Assembly (NCBI GenBank): GCA_947494705.1
Contig: CANLVN010000001.1
Coordinates: forward strand, 310,001 to 374,000
Direction of reading: 5' to 3'
From: an uncultured Erythrobacter sp.
GTDB lineage: Bacteria > Pseudomonadota > Alphaproteobacteria > Sphingomonadales > Sphingomonadaceae
DNA length: 64,000 bases
Made by a program: the position numbers and the translations under genes. The notes beneath the pieces were generated by a model, which saw nothing but the letters and a program-made list of their open reading frames with translations, made no database searches and was not told the DNA's origin. How positions within the stretch are numbered: the stretch's first letter is position 1; every line of letters starts with the position of its first letter. Of the stretch, positions 45,249 through 56,600 are shown piece after piece.

Positions 45249-45860
45249 TTAGGCGGCGAGCCTGCGGTGTTGCAAGCGCCGATATTGGAGTGTCTGTCGC
45301 TTGATTCTTTCTCGTCGTTTGATGATGGCGGTAGCCCTGCCGCAATAGACATCGGCAGGCGTCACATTGTCGAGGCTCTCGCGGTAGCGCTGGTGGTTGT
45401 AGTGCCCGACGGAGCCGAAGGTGGCGCCAAAGGCGCCATCGCCTCGATCTGCTGTTCGGGATCGCCTGGCAGGAAGTAGTTTTCCAGCAGCACGCGGTTC
45501 TTCAATGTCTGATGCCAGCGCTAGATCTTGCCCTGCGTCTGCGGATGGAAGGGTGCGCCGCGCACATGGCTTATCCTGTTGGCCTCGATGTATTCGGCCA
45601 GTTCTCCGGCGATGTAGCTGGGGCCATTGTCGCTGAGCAGGCGCGGCCTGTGCAGCACATTGGCATGGTCGCAGCCTGAGGCTACCAGCGCCATGTCCAG
45701 CGTGTCGGTGACGTCCTCGGCCTTCATCGTCGTGCACAACTTCCAGGCGATGATGTAGCGCGAGTAATCGTCGAGCACAGTCGACAGATAGACCCAGCCC
45801 CACCCGATGATCTTGAAGTAGGTAAAATCTGTCTGCCACATTGACCAGGGTTTGATGATC
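45249..45860 (-). pseudogene. IS3-family transposase (OrfB) remnant
   Basis: MWQTDFTYFKIIGWGWVYLSTVLDDYSRYIIAWKL...PFHPQTQGKI*RWHQTLKNRVLLENYFLPGDPEQQIEA...HYNHQRYRESLDNVTPADVYCGR; internal TAG and frameshift, N-terminus missing. Confidence 0.85.
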
Positions 45861-45861
45861 C

Positions 45862-46214
45862 TGCCCAGGCCCGTCGGTAGGCGGGTAAAGATTGGCCATC
45901 AGCGACAAACGGCCGGAATTGTAGAGGTGCCCGTGGCCGTCGAGAAAGCCGGGCAGCAAGGTATGGCCACGCAAGTCTTCCATCGCATGACGAGGGAACC
46001 GTGAAAGCGCTGTCTGGCGATTTCCGACAAAGGCGATTTCACCACCGCGCACCACCAATGCTTCCGCATATGCGGGCTCGTCTCCTTCCATGGTGATAAT
46101 GTTTCCGCCGGTATAGATCACGGCCAGGTGGCCATCGGGCTGTGCCTCTCCGGATGATAGCGGGGCAGAAGCTGCAAAGCCCATCAGGGACGCTGCCAGC
46201 AGGGCTATAGCCAT
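45862..46214 (-). pseudogene. Truncated amidohydrolase (YtcJ-like), N-terminal fragment cut by transposase remnant
   Basis: Signal-like N-term then YTGGNIITMEGDEPAYAEALVVRGGEIAFVGN...DLRGHTLLPGFLDGHGHLYNSGRL; the homology breaks where IS3 sequence begins. Confidence 0.75.
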
Positions 46215-46367
46215 TTTTTCAGTAGTTTGGTCCCGATCATTATTGTCCAATCCCCTGTGCGCAACCCACCTTGAGGTGCAAAAACCGTGCTGCACACAAC
46301 CCTTATCTTGTTAGCCGCAACCGATACAATGCGATCAGTTTGCTCGAGCATCGCCACCTGCATCAGT

Positions 46368-47864
46368 TTATTTGTCGGGTTTCGCCAGCAAACGTTTCCC
46401 TGCAAGAACCGCCTCCTGAAATTCACCCTCGCGCACGACCGCTTGCCCCGCGATAATGACGTATTCCATCCCCACCGTCGCTTCGTATGGCTTGCCATAG
46501 GTTGCTTGTGCAGCAACTTTCTTCGGGTCAAACACGACCAGATCCGCGTCCATGCCGGTTTGCACTCGCCCTTTGCGCCTGAAGGCCGGCGCGAATTCCT
46601 CCATCCAGCGCGCCTGATTGAGACTGGTCCGGGCCAGCGCGTCCTTTAGCGAAAGAACACCTTCATCCCGGGAATAGTGGCCCAGCAGGCGAGTGAAAGT
46701 TCCCGATACGTTGGGGTTGCTGAGCACCGATGGGCCAAAGGCAGGCGTCGCGTCCGATACCGCCATCATGCCCGGCCAACGTAGCGCCTCGTGCATCCAT
46801 TCCTCTGTCACGTAGTGATGGTTGACCATTCCCGAGGGCTGTTCCTGGCGATAACGCTTGAATGTTTCTTCGGTTAGCCACTCACCCGTGGCCGTCCACT
46901 GCACATCCTCATAGGTGATCGCGAAGATCGATTGCCAATCGCGTCCGAACACGGCGGCTGATATGGCTGTTCCCCCTGCGGCATAGGTCAGCGTCTCGGT
47001 CGAAATGCGAGCCCCGCGGGCATTGGCCGCATTGATCCGGGCTAGCCAATCCCCGACCCGGTGCATGGCGCTATGCGTGATGTGGCAGATCAACACCGGC
47101 GCGCCGGTTTCCTCGGCAAGCGCGATCACTTCATCAAGACCGGCCATATCGCCCGGCAGTCCGCGCCTGACATGCACGGTCACGGGAACACCGCGCTTTC
47201 CCGCCACTTCAAACACCATCCGCAGTTCAGCAGGACTAACCGCATCGCTGATGTAATCGAGCAAGAGGCCGATGCCTAAGCCCCCCTCATCCAGACCATG
47301 ATCCAGCAAGGCCCGCATCGCGGCAATGTCTGCGTCAGTCGCGCGCTTGACGAAGGCTTCTGGTTCAGTGGTCACGCCCGTCTTGTCGAACAGATAAGGC
47401 GTATCCTTGCCGGTCAAGACTTTGGTCCGGATCGCCAGATGGCTCACCGAAGCGCCAAAGTGCAATGGCGCGCCTTGCTGGAAAAATTCTCCATATGCGG
47501 TGACGGGGAATGCCCCGGCCTCTAGGTCTAGCTGGGTCGTCACGCCGTCGAGCGCCTGCAGCCGGGCTCCAAACAGTGTGGGGGTATGCGAATGGGTGTC
47601 GATGAGGCCGGGTGCGACAACCATTCCGGCTGCATCAATCACTTGCGCGCCATTCAGCGGCTCGGTCGAGATTGCCTCAATCTCTCCGCCGCGCACCCCT
47701 ACGTTGCGCACAGCATCCAACCCGCTTTCCGGATCGATCACTCTGCCGCCTTGCAGGACAAGATCGTAGGTCGCCGGCGTTGGGGAATGCGCGCAAGCCG
47801 TCAGCAGCGAGCAAGCGCAAAGCAGCGAACCGATCATCACAATCGCTGATCGTATGGACATCAT
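46368..47864 (-). CDS. Amidohydrolase family lipoprotein (N-acyl-D-amino-acid deacylase-like)
   Basis: Lipobox-like LLTACAH; YDLVLQGGRVIDPESGLDAVRNVGVRGGEIEAIS; GLIDTHSHTPTL; GMDADLVVFDPKKV. Confidence 0.85.
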   Translation of the reverse strand: MMSIRSAIVMIGSLLCACSLLTACAHSPTPATYDLVLQGGRVIDPESGLDAVRNVGVRGGEIEAISTEPLNGAQVIDAAGMVVAPGLIDTHSHTPTLFGARLQALDGVTTQLDLEAGAFPVTAYGEFFQQGAPLHFGASVSHLAIRTKVLTGKDTPYLFDKTGVTTEPEAFVKRATDADIAAMRALLDHGLDEGGLGIGLLLDYISDAVSPAELRMVFEVAGKRGVPVTVHVRRGLPGDMAGLDEVIALAEETGAPVLICHITHSAMHRVGDWLARINAANARGARISTETLTYAAGGTAISAAVFGRDWQSIFAITYEDVQWTATGEWLTEETFKRYRQEQPSGMVNHHYVTEEWMHEALRWPGMMAVSDATPAFGPSVLSNPNVSGTFTRLLGHYSRDEGVLSLKDALARTSLNQARWMEEFAPAFRRKGRVQTGMDADLVVFDPKKVAAQATYGKPYEATVGMEYVIIAGQAVVREGEFQEAVLAGKRLLAKPDK

Positions 47865-49579
47865 GACGCGTCATACTCCCCTTCATAGATAACGCCTTCA
47901 ACGCAGATGGATCGCAATTCGTCCACTCCAGCGCTGTATGGGTCGCGGTCAAGCACTGCAAAATCCGCCTTTTTGCCAGCGGCAATCGAGCCGACCAGAT
48001 GATCCATCCCGATTACTTGGGCCGCTTCAATGGTGATCGCGCGCATGGCTTTGTCCAGGCTGATCCGCTCATTGGGAGCTTTGATGTTGCCATCAACTGT
48101 CTCGCGGGTGGCCGCAATCCAGGCGAGGTAAAGAGGATCAATCGGAGCCATGTTGAAATCGCTGTGCAGGCCCAGCGGCACACCCTTGCGCTCAAGCGAG
48201 CCAAGCCGATTGATCACGGCTGCCCGGTCTGGTCCCAGACCATCCGCATATGCGTCACCTAGCACGCGGATATAGTTCGGCTGTGCCGATACCATCAGGC
48301 CGAGCCGGGCAATCCGGCGGTTCTGCGCTTCGGTGGAATAACCCAGATGCTCCAGAGTGATCGTCTGAGCCGATCGCCGCGCCAGGGTTTCGACGGCCGC
48401 CAGAATGACATCGAGCCCTTGATCCCCATTGACATGGACATGCAGCGAGAAGCCAAGCTCCCAATAAGTCTCAAATTGCTGGCGGATGATATCGGGCTGA
48501 GTGATCCACTTTCCCTGATGCCCGTCGCTATAGCCCGGTGTATTCATACGCATGTTCTGGGCAAAAAAAGCGCCATCTGCGAGCAGTTTGATCCGCTTGT
48601 CGACCCGCACATGAGGCCCTGCAAACCGTTCTTCGACCCCGTTCAGCCAGTTCAGCGGATCACCTTCGCGCGGCATGCCCATCGCAAACGGCATGAGCAT
48701 GACGCGCGATAAACAGCCCGGTTGCTCAAAAGCCGCCTTGATCAGGGAGGCTTCGGTTTCAAAGTCGGCAAATATCCCCGTGGCCATATCCGATGCGGTG
48801 GTGATACCCTTGTTCCGGAAGGTTTGCTTGAGCGCTGCCATGCCCCTTTGGATCCGTTCGGGCGTCAGGATGTGAGGGCGCATCTTCTCAAGCGCGATCG
48901 GCAGACCGGATTCCGACAAGTGCCCGCCATTAAAATCGCAGTGTGCCGGATCAGCCTTATAGCTGGCAACGATAGCATCGAAGTCTTCGCGCGAAGCGAT
49001 GCCCCAGCTTTCCATCGCCTTGGTGTTGAGGATCACATCGTGAAAGCTGCGCTGCCAGATCACAACGGGGCGATCACCAGCTATCCGGTCCAGTTCCGGC
49101 CGATCCAGCGGGCCGTGGAACAATTCATGGTAACCCCAGCAGACGAAAAGCGCTTCATCTGACCGCGCCAGTTCCTCTTTGACCCGCTTCCTCCAATCCT
49201 GAGCGGTGCGCGCGCCCGGATAGCTGGCTGAGGGCAGATCCCAATCGTCGGGCGCGACAAAGGGGATGTTGAGCATGACCGCTGCCAGCATTGGATGCAA
49301 ATGGGGCTCAATCAGGCCGGGCATAAACACCTTGCCCGCAAACCGCCGGTCCAGATTGACGCGGCGGCCATCGGTCCAAGGGGAAAGGTCAGCAAGGCTG
49401 TCGGCGACAGACAGAACGACGCCGTCGGCCACCGCAACAAACCTGCCCACCGGCTGCGAGGGTTCCATGGTGATGATCCGGCCGGCTTCGTAAACCGTCA
49501 CGCATTGGTATGGAGCAGCCGCGGTAATCAGCGGGAGTGCGGCCAGGCCTCCTAGAACATGACGGCGATCGGTTTTCAT
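47861..49579 (-). CDS. Amidohydrolase family protein (YtcJ-like) with Tat-like signal
   Basis: TDRRHVLGGLAALPLITAAA; GRIITMEPSQPVGRFVAVADGVVLSV; FMPGLIEPHLHPML; GSIAAGKKADFAVLDRDPY. Confidence 0.85.
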   Translation of the reverse strand: MKTDRRHVLGGLAALPLITAAAPYQCVTVYEAGRIITMEPSQPVGRFVAVADGVVLSVADSLADLSPWTDGRRVNLDRRFAGKVFMPGLIEPHLHPMLAAVMLNIPFVAPDDWDLPSASYPGARTAQDWRKRVKEELARSDEALFVCWGYHELFHGPLDRPELDRIAGDRPVVIWQRSFHDVILNTKAMESWGIASREDFDAIVASYKADPAHCDFNGGHLSESGLPIALEKMRPHILTPERIQRGMAALKQTFRNKGITTASDMATGIFADFETEASLIKAAFEQPGCLSRVMLMPFAMGMPREGDPLNWLNGVEERFAGPHVRVDKRIKLLADGAFFAQNMRMNTPGYSDGHQGKWITQPDIIRQQFETYWELGFSLHVHVNGDQGLDVILAAVETLARRSAQTITLEHLGYSTEAQNRRIARLGLMVSAQPNYIRVLGDAYADGLGPDRAAVINRLGSLERKGVPLGLHSDFNMAPIDPLYLAWIAATRETVDGNIKAPNERISLDKAMRAITIEAAQVIGMDHLVGSIAAGKKADFAVLDRDPYSAGVDELRSICVEGVIYEGEYDAS

Positions 49580-49697
49580 CTTTGGTCTCGCTAGAAATCA
49601 GTGACGCAACCCCTTCGAATTGCGCTTTTACCGGGTTGCACTATGCGGCAGGTCGCATGCAAAGAAAATAAACTTTTTAACAATTGGGTCAGAGGCG

Positions 49698-50366
49698 ATG
49701 TTTACATCTCAAGCGCCAGGCATCCTTGCGCTGCTCGATCAAGGCGAGCGGGCGCAGATTGCCGCACTCGCCCAGCGGCAAAATTACCGCGATCAGGAGG
49801 TTATCCATGAACGCGGCGATCTGGGAGCGTGCCTCAGCATCGTTATCGAAGGCAATGTCTCGCTCTACAGGATCATGAACGACGGGAGCATCATCTTCGC
49901 GTCAACGGTGGGTTGCGGGCATAATTATGCCGATTCAGCATCTATTGCCGGATCGTCCCGAACTCACCGGGCCGTGGCGCACGGTAAAACTGTCGTGGAT
50001 CATTTTGATAAGACAGCCTTTGAGGAGATTGTGGAACATCATCCCAATGTGGTCAGGGCGCTTTATCATATTGCCTCTCATCGCCTGAATATGGCGATCG
50101 AGATGCTCGACGATGCACGGATCCTGCCCACTCGGGTCCGGTTGGCCAAAACGCTTCTACGCTTGGAGACAGACTCTCCCACGCCCGGGGTTGTTTCTGG
50201 AAAGCAGGAACAACTGGCCCAGATGCTCGGCCTATCGACCGTCAGTATCGTCCAGAACCTCAAGCGTCTGGCAGCCGAAGATCTGATCGAAACCGGTTAC
50301 CGGGAAATCAGAATTCCAGATGTTGATCGGCTCCAACGCTGGGCGAAGGAGGTGGACTGGGAGTAG
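49698..50366 (+). CDS. Crp/Fnr-family transcriptional regulator
   Basis: Cyclic-nucleotide-binding-like N-term (RDQEVIHERGDLGACLSIVIEGNVSLYRI) and HTH SGKQEQLAQMLGLSTVSIVQNLKRLAAEDLIE. Confidence 0.85.
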   Translation: MFTSQAPGILALLDQGERAQIAALAQRQNYRDQEVIHERGDLGACLSIVIEGNVSLYRIMNDGSIIFASTVGCGHNYADSASIAGSSRTHRAVAHGKTVVDHFDKTAFEEIVEHHPNVVRALYHIASHRLNMAIEMLDDARILPTRVRLAKTLLRLETDSPTPGVVSGKQEQLAQMLGLSTVSIVQNLKRLAAEDLIETGYREIRIPDVDRLQRWAKEVDWE

Positions 50367-50978
50367 AGTCTGCAAGAGACTGTCAGCCTGGCAGATCTTT
50401 GGGCACTAAAGCGTCAGCAAGTGTGGCTGGAGGAGCTCCCTATCGATCATTTTGAGCAGCGTCGCCCCAGTCAGGCCTTGGTCAAGGAGCGTTACGACCG
50501 TGTCGTATCCTGATGACCAAGCTCATGCGGCCGGGCCTCAGCGTCTCTCATTGAATTCAAGACAGACCGATTCTCCAGTTTACGACACGCTCTTCACCAC
50601 GCCTTGCCGAAGCATCGGACGGATCGCTGTCGATACCGCTGCTGACATCGGGAACGGTTCGGTGGCCGCGAAATCAATACAAGCGCAAAGGAGAGGTATA
50701 GGCTCAATTGCAATGCGGCTCTGACCCGCTGGATCTTCACGAGCGACCGCGATCTGCGCACAGGTCAGCACGTCAGCCTTTTGTTTTGTTGCCCGAAAGC
50801 AGTCTGTCTGCAAACGGCCAGAAGCTGCCAGGCAGCAAAGCGCCCTCATGTCGGACGTTCAGGCTCTAACAAACGATCCCTGAAAGCCAACAGGTAGCTT
50901 GCTCTAGTTATGCGCACCGCTGATGTTCGATGATGATTGGCATTGCGTTGATCCTGGCACAACCGGCGCTATTTATCC

Positions 50979-52115
50979 ATGATGAGACAAACGTTGACGA
51001 AGCCAATGTCATATGCGCGTCCGTGGATAGTGGTTCTGATCATCATGAACGTCTTTCTTCTTGCCGCCTCAGCAGCCCTCTTGATCAACCAATCCGCCCC
51101 GGTGGCCGAACCCCGCGTCGTCACTGCGCGGGGCGATCTTGGCGCGGACGAACGTGCTACAATCGATTTGTTTCGCAATGCGCGAGATTCAGTGGTGTTC
51201 ATTTCCACCCGGCAGCGTGTGGCCGATTTCTGGACACGCAATGTCTATAGCGTGCCCCGCGGATCGGGCTCGGGTCTCGTATGGGACGAGGCAGGCCATA
51301 TTGTAACAAATTTCCATGTCATCGAGGGCGCCTCCGAAGCGCAAATCCAGCTTGCCGACGGTCGCCAGTTTTCCGCCACGCTGGTCGGTGTTAGCCCACA
51401 ACACGATCTTGCTGTCCTGAAAATAGGCGGTGCGGGCTTCACTGCGCCCGCGCGGGTGCCAATCGGGACAAGCAGCGACCTGCAGGTCGGACAGAATGTT
51501 TTCGCAATCGGAAACCCGTTCGGACTGGACTGGACCCTGACCAAGGGCATCGTTTCGGCGCTGGATCGTTCGCTGCCGAATGAGAATGGTCCCGACATTC
51601 GGCACCTCATCCAGACCGATGCCGCCATAAATCCCGGTAATTCGGGTGGTCCGCTGCTCGATTCCGCGGGCCGACTGATCGGGATCAATACAGCGATCTA
51701 TAGTCCTTCCGGGGCATCGGCCGGGATCGGCTTTACCGTGCCGGTCGATACGGTCATGCGCGTTGTGCCGCAGCTCATTTCTGAGGGGCGCTATACGCGG
51801 CCCAGCCTTGGCGTTGAAAGCGATGACGATATAAACGACCGGCTCAAGCGCGCCTCGGGGATCGAGGGCGTTTTTGTCCTGCGAGTCGATCCCGGGTCAT
51901 CTGCAGAGCGCGCCGGTCTGGTTGCTGCCCAGCGCACAAGGCGCGGGGTCGCTCCAGGGGACATCGTTACCGCTCTGAACGGCAAACCCGTTTCCAGAGT
52001 CGGCGATCTGCTCGCCCGGCTTGACGATTTTCGGGTCGGACAAAGCGTCGAACTCACGCTGATGCGCGGCGGCGAAGAGCGAACAGCCAGGCTCGAACTC
52101 GAACCGGGAAGCTGA
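50979..52115 (+). CDS. Trypsin-like serine protease with PDZ domain (DegP/HtrA-like)
   Basis: GSGLVWDEAGHIVTNFHVIEGA (His), HDLAVLKI (Asp), QTDAAINPGNSGGPLLD (Ser), C-terminal PDZ-like GDIVTALNGKPVSRVGDL. Confidence 0.92.
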   Translation: MMRQTLTKPMSYARPWIVVLIIMNVFLLAASAALLINQSAPVAEPRVVTARGDLGADERATIDLFRNARDSVVFISTRQRVADFWTRNVYSVPRGSGSGLVWDEAGHIVTNFHVIEGASEAQIQLADGRQFSATLVGVSPQHDLAVLKIGGAGFTAPARVPIGTSSDLQVGQNVFAIGNPFGLDWTLTKGIVSALDRSLPNENGPDIRHLIQTDAAINPGNSGGPLLDSAGRLIGINTAIYSPSGASAGIGFTVPVDTVMRVVPQLISEGRYTRPSLGVESDDDINDRLKRASGIEGVFVLRVDPGSSAERAGLVAAQRTRRGVAPGDIVTALNGKPVSRVGDLLARLDDFRVGQSVELTLMRGGEERTARLELEPGS

Positions 52116-52125
52116 TGCAATAAGA

Positions 52126-52154
52126 AGGGCCGGTCCACTGGTAGGACCGGCCCT
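52126..52154. terminator. Bidirectional hairpin between convergent protease and Hsp20 genes
   Basis: AGGGCCGGTCC-ACTGGTA-GGACCGGCCCT, perfect 11-bp stem. Confidence 0.75.
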
Positions 52155-52165
52155 CACGGCTGCCC

Positions 52166-52666
52166 TTAACCGGCGTTGATCGGGATCGTCTTGCGTCCCT
52201 GAGCCGCTTCTGCGGTGCGCGGAACCGTAACGGTCAGAACACCATTGCGGAAGGCCGCCTCGACCTTGTCCTCGTCGATCTGCGAGGGCAGGCCGATGCG
52301 ACGCTCGAAGCGGCCATAGCTGCGTTCGGAATAGCCGCGTTCCTCGTCGCTGGTTTCGGACTTCTTTTCGCCCCTGATCACCAGCTGGCGATCGTCCAGG
52401 CTTATTTCGATGTCCTTTTCCTCCATGCCAGGCAACTCGGCCGTGACACGAATTTCCTTGTCGTTCTCCGACAGCTCGACCCGCGGCCAGCCTAGGCTGC
52501 GCCCGATGGACGGCAGCGACGGCATGGAAAACCCGCGAAACATGTCGTCGAACAAGCGATTGATATCCCGATGAAGCGACATCACCGGATGATCGACCCG
52601 CTCCTCCTGCCGGGGAGCGATGTCTTGGCCCTGGCTTTTCCAGGGAATGAGATCGCGAATGGCCAT
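52166..52666 (-). CDS. Hsp20/alpha-crystallin small heat-shock protein
   Basis: WPRVELSENDKEIRVTAELPGMEEKDIEISLDDRQLVIRGEKKSE...FRNGVLTVTVPRT. Confidence 0.92.
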   Translation of the reverse strand: MAIRDLIPWKSQGQDIAPRQEERVDHPVMSLHRDINRLFDDMFRGFSMPSLPSIGRSLGWPRVELSENDKEIRVTAELPGMEEKDIEISLDDRQLVIRGEKKSETSDEERGYSERSYGRFERRIGLPSQIDEDKVEAAFRNGVLTVTVPRTAEAAQGRKTIPINAG

Positions 52667-52769
52667 CTCGACATTCCTCCTGTTTTCCGACTGGTTCAGG
52701 CAAGGCCCCGTCGCGCGGGGTAGGCGCGATTGCACCCACCCCGCCGAGGATTTGCCCGGTAATTGAGGC

Positions 52770-53246
52770 TTAGGCCGCCTTGTCTTCGGTCAGCTGCGGC
52801 GTGTCGTCATTGACATGTTCGCGGCTTCCGATGGCGATCTTGCGTGGCTTAAGCGATTCAGGGACGATCCGCTGGAGCGAAATCGTCAACATGCCGTGCT
52901 CGTAATCCGCATCGCGCACTTCGACATAGTCGGCCAGCTGGAACCGGCGCTCGAACGCACGGGCAGCGATACCGCGGTGAACGAATTCGACACCGTCTTC
53001 GTCCTTCTCGGTCTTCTGACCGGAGATGACGAGCTGGTTCTGCTGTGCAGTGATGTCGATTTCGTCCGGACGGAAGCCGGCCACCGCCAGGGTGATCCGG
53101 TAGCTGTCTTCGCCGGTGCGGACGATGTCGAAGGGTGGGTAGCCATCCTGCGTGTCTGCACGGAAGCTGTTCTCGAGCGCATCGAACAGCCGATCGAAGC
53201 CGACCGTCGAGCGGCGATAGGGGGTCAAATCAAATGCAGTTCTCAT
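52770..53246 (-). CDS. Hsp20/IbpA-like small heat-shock protein
   Basis: MRTAFDLTPYRRSTVGFDRLFDALENS...YPPFDIVRTGEDSYRITLAVAGFRPDEIDITAQQNQLVISGQK. Confidence 0.92.
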   Translation of the reverse strand: MRTAFDLTPYRRSTVGFDRLFDALENSFRADTQDGYPPFDIVRTGEDSYRITLAVAGFRPDEIDITAQQNQLVISGQKTEKDEDGVEFVHRGIAARAFERRFQLADYVEVRDADYEHGMLTISLQRIVPESLKPRKIAIGSREHVNDDTPQLTEDKAA

Positions 53247-53349
53247 TTCCAAATCCTCCTTGTTGAGCAATCTGGGCATGAGAGGCGCCGGGATCCAAGA
53301 GCCGACGCCCTCTGTCCAACCGGACCCGTAATGGCATCCGGTACTGACA

Positions 53350-53378
53350 AAATTAGGAAACGCGCAATTGGTTTCAAG
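53350..53378 (-). promoter_or_regulatory. Putative RpoH-type promoter upstream of the Hsp20 pair
   Basis: Reverse strand CTTGAAA...CCTAATTT, 17 nt between CTTG and CCTAATTT; compatible with alphaproteobacterial sigma-32 promoters. Confidence 0.5.
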
Positions 53379-53429
53379 ACCCGATAGAAATTTTTTATCG
53401 TCTTGTTTTCAGTGGTTTGCAAGGGAAAA

Positions 53430-53457
53430 CCAGGCACACCGATTGAGGTGCGCCTGG
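53430..53457 (-). terminator. Rho-independent terminator
   Basis: Reverse strand CCAGGCGCACC-tcaatc-GGTGTGCCTGG followed by TTTT. Confidence 0.65.
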
Positions 53458-53495
53458 CCTTCTTCCAGGAGAGAATATGATTAAATGGAGTGCGT

Positions 53496-53687
53496 TTACG
53501 CGGTCAGCCGATCGCTGCTTGCGTGATCGGAAGTCCAGCTTTGCATCTGGTCCTTGAGCGCCAGTTTGAGCTTCTTCAGCCGGGCAATCAGAATTTCGTC
53601 AGGCCGGGGTCGTTTGCTTTCCAGCCGGATTTCGTCCTCCAGCCGCGCATGTTCGCGTGCAAGATAGTCCAGAAACCTGTCGGTCAT
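53496..53687 (-). CDS. YdcH/DUF465-like small protein
   Basis: MTDRFLDYLAREHARLEDEIRLESKRPRPDEILIARLKKLKLALKDQM. Confidence 0.7.
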   Translation of the reverse strand: MTDRFLDYLAREHARLEDEIRLESKRPRPDEILIARLKKLKLALKDQMQSWTSDHASSDRLTA

Positions 53688-53807
53688 TATCTCCTCCTCT
53701 CTCATTCGACCGATTTTGCGATGTTGCCGCGTTTGAAGCCTGCCTCGCCCAGAACGGCGTGTGCAGGCGCCCGGGCAGCACTGCCGCCAGCGGCGTGTTT
53801 GAGGATG

Positions 53808-53836
53808 GGAGAGCGCGGGGTCACACCGCGCTCTCC
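53808..53836 (-). terminator. Hairpin immediately downstream of groEL
   Basis: GGAGAGCGCGG-GGTCACA-CCGCGCTCTCC, perfect 11-bp stem just after the groEL stop. Confidence 0.65.
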
Positions 53837-53844
53837 TGACCGGA

Positions 53845-55479
<1,635 letters not shown>

Positions 55480-55521
55480 CTATGCTTCTTTCGGTTGAAC
55501 AGAAGTTTCAACGTATTGTGC

Positions 55522-55836
55522 TTACGCCGCCTTCTTGAGCTCGGCGGTGGTTTCGATGATGCCGAGGATGTCGCTCTCCTTCATGATGAGCAGGTCCTCG
55601 CCGTCGATCCGCACTTCGGTTCCGGACCACTTGCCGAACAGGATGCGGTCGCCCGCCTTGACGGCGAGTTCCACCAGCTTCCCGGCATCGTCACGCGCAC
55701 CCGGGCCGACAGCGACGACTTCGCCTTCCATCGGTTTTTCCTTGGCGGTGTCAGGGATGATAATGCCGCCGGCCGTCTTTTCTTCGGCCTCGATACGGCG
55801 AACCAGCACGCGATCGTGCAAAGGTCGGAAATGCAT
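55522..55836 (-). CDS. groES: 10-kDa co-chaperonin GroES
   Basis: [92 protein letters not shown]. Confidence 0.97.
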   Translation of the reverse strand: MHFRPLHDRVLVRRIEAEEKTAGGIIIPDTAKEKPMEGEVVAVGPGARDDAGKLVELAVKAGDRILFGKWSGTEVRIDGEDLLIMKESDILGIIETTAELKKAA

Positions 55837-55908
55837 GCATAACCTCCATTACAAAGCGAAATGACTTACAGCGCCTACCCCCGGATGATCGGCAGAAGGC
55901 ATTTGGCG

Positions 55909-55936
55909 ATCTAGTTTTGCTGGAAACGGCTTCAAG
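55909..55936 (-). promoter_or_regulatory. Putative RpoH-like promoter upstream of groES
   Basis: Reverse strand CTTGAAGCCGTTTCCAGCAAAACTAGAT. Confidence 0.35.
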
Positions 55937-55954
55937 AGGTCCAAATCAAATTTT

Positions 55955-55981
55955 TTGGCACTCGCCGATTGCGACTGCCAA
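55955..55981. promoter_or_regulatory. CIRCE-like element (HrcA operator) upstream of groESL
   Basis: TTGGCACTC-N9-GACTGCCAA versus CIRCE consensus TTAGCACTC-N9-GAGTGCTAA. Confidence 0.7.
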
Positions 55982-56100
55982 TGGGCGCTTTCCGGAGGCC
56001 TTATCAGGGTCTTGACGGTCTGAATTCGACTCACAAAATACGTCGAGCGGAGCAATCCGCAGTGAGTGACCAGCGGCAAGGCAGAAAGGAGGATTTTCCT

Positions 56101-56334
56101 ATGTCGCAACCATTCGCACGATATTTGCATCCCTTCGATGTAGCGCGTCATCCCTCGCTTGAGCCAGAAGTGAAGCGAGCCATCCTGGCTTCCTGGGCCT
56201 CCGATCGGCATACCGTCGAAAACCAGCCGGCGATGCGCCAGCCCCCCGAACTCAAAAGTCCAGTTTCCGTTGATGATCTATTCGCGGCGCTGCGCTCGCT
56301 CGATGGCCCGGACAGCCAGCCTACGCTGCAATGA
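56101..56334 (+). CDS. Small conserved-looking protein of unknown function
   Basis: MSQPFARYLHPFDVARHPSLEPEVKRAILASWASDRHTVENQPAMRQPPELKSPVSVDDLFAALRSLD; ATG preceded by AAGGAGGA; 4-bp ATGA overlap with the next gene. Confidence 0.65.
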   Translation: MSQPFARYLHPFDVARHPSLEPEVKRAILASWASDRHTVENQPAMRQPPELKSPVSVDDLFAALRSLDGPDSQPTLQ

Positions 56335-56600
56335 CCGACCGCGCCTTTCTGGTTCAGTTGGAAGGATACGGACTGACCACGGCTGAGATCTGCTATTTCA
56401 TGCCGGATCATCCCTCGCTCCTGCAGATCTATGCTTGGCAGGAATACGATGCAGCACCGGATTTTCCGGTGCTGTTCGACTTCCTCGCGCATTGGCGGCG
56501 CGAGATCGAAGCGGAGATCAGGTCAGTCCGTATCGCACACGAAAAGATGATCCGGCCAGCAAGCTGGCGTTCTGCCGACGGGGTGATTTCCTGGGAGTAG
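56331..56600 (+). CDS. Usg-family protein
   Basis: FLVQLEGYGLTTAEICYFMPDHPSLLQIYAWQEYDAAPDFPVLFDFLAHWRREIEAEIRSVRIAHEKMIRPASWR matches the recalled Usg family pattern. Confidence 0.8.
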   Translation: MTDRAFLVQLEGYGLTTAEICYFMPDHPSLLQIYAWQEYDAAPDFPVLFDFLAHWRREIEAEIRSVRIAHEKMIRPASWRSADGVISWE

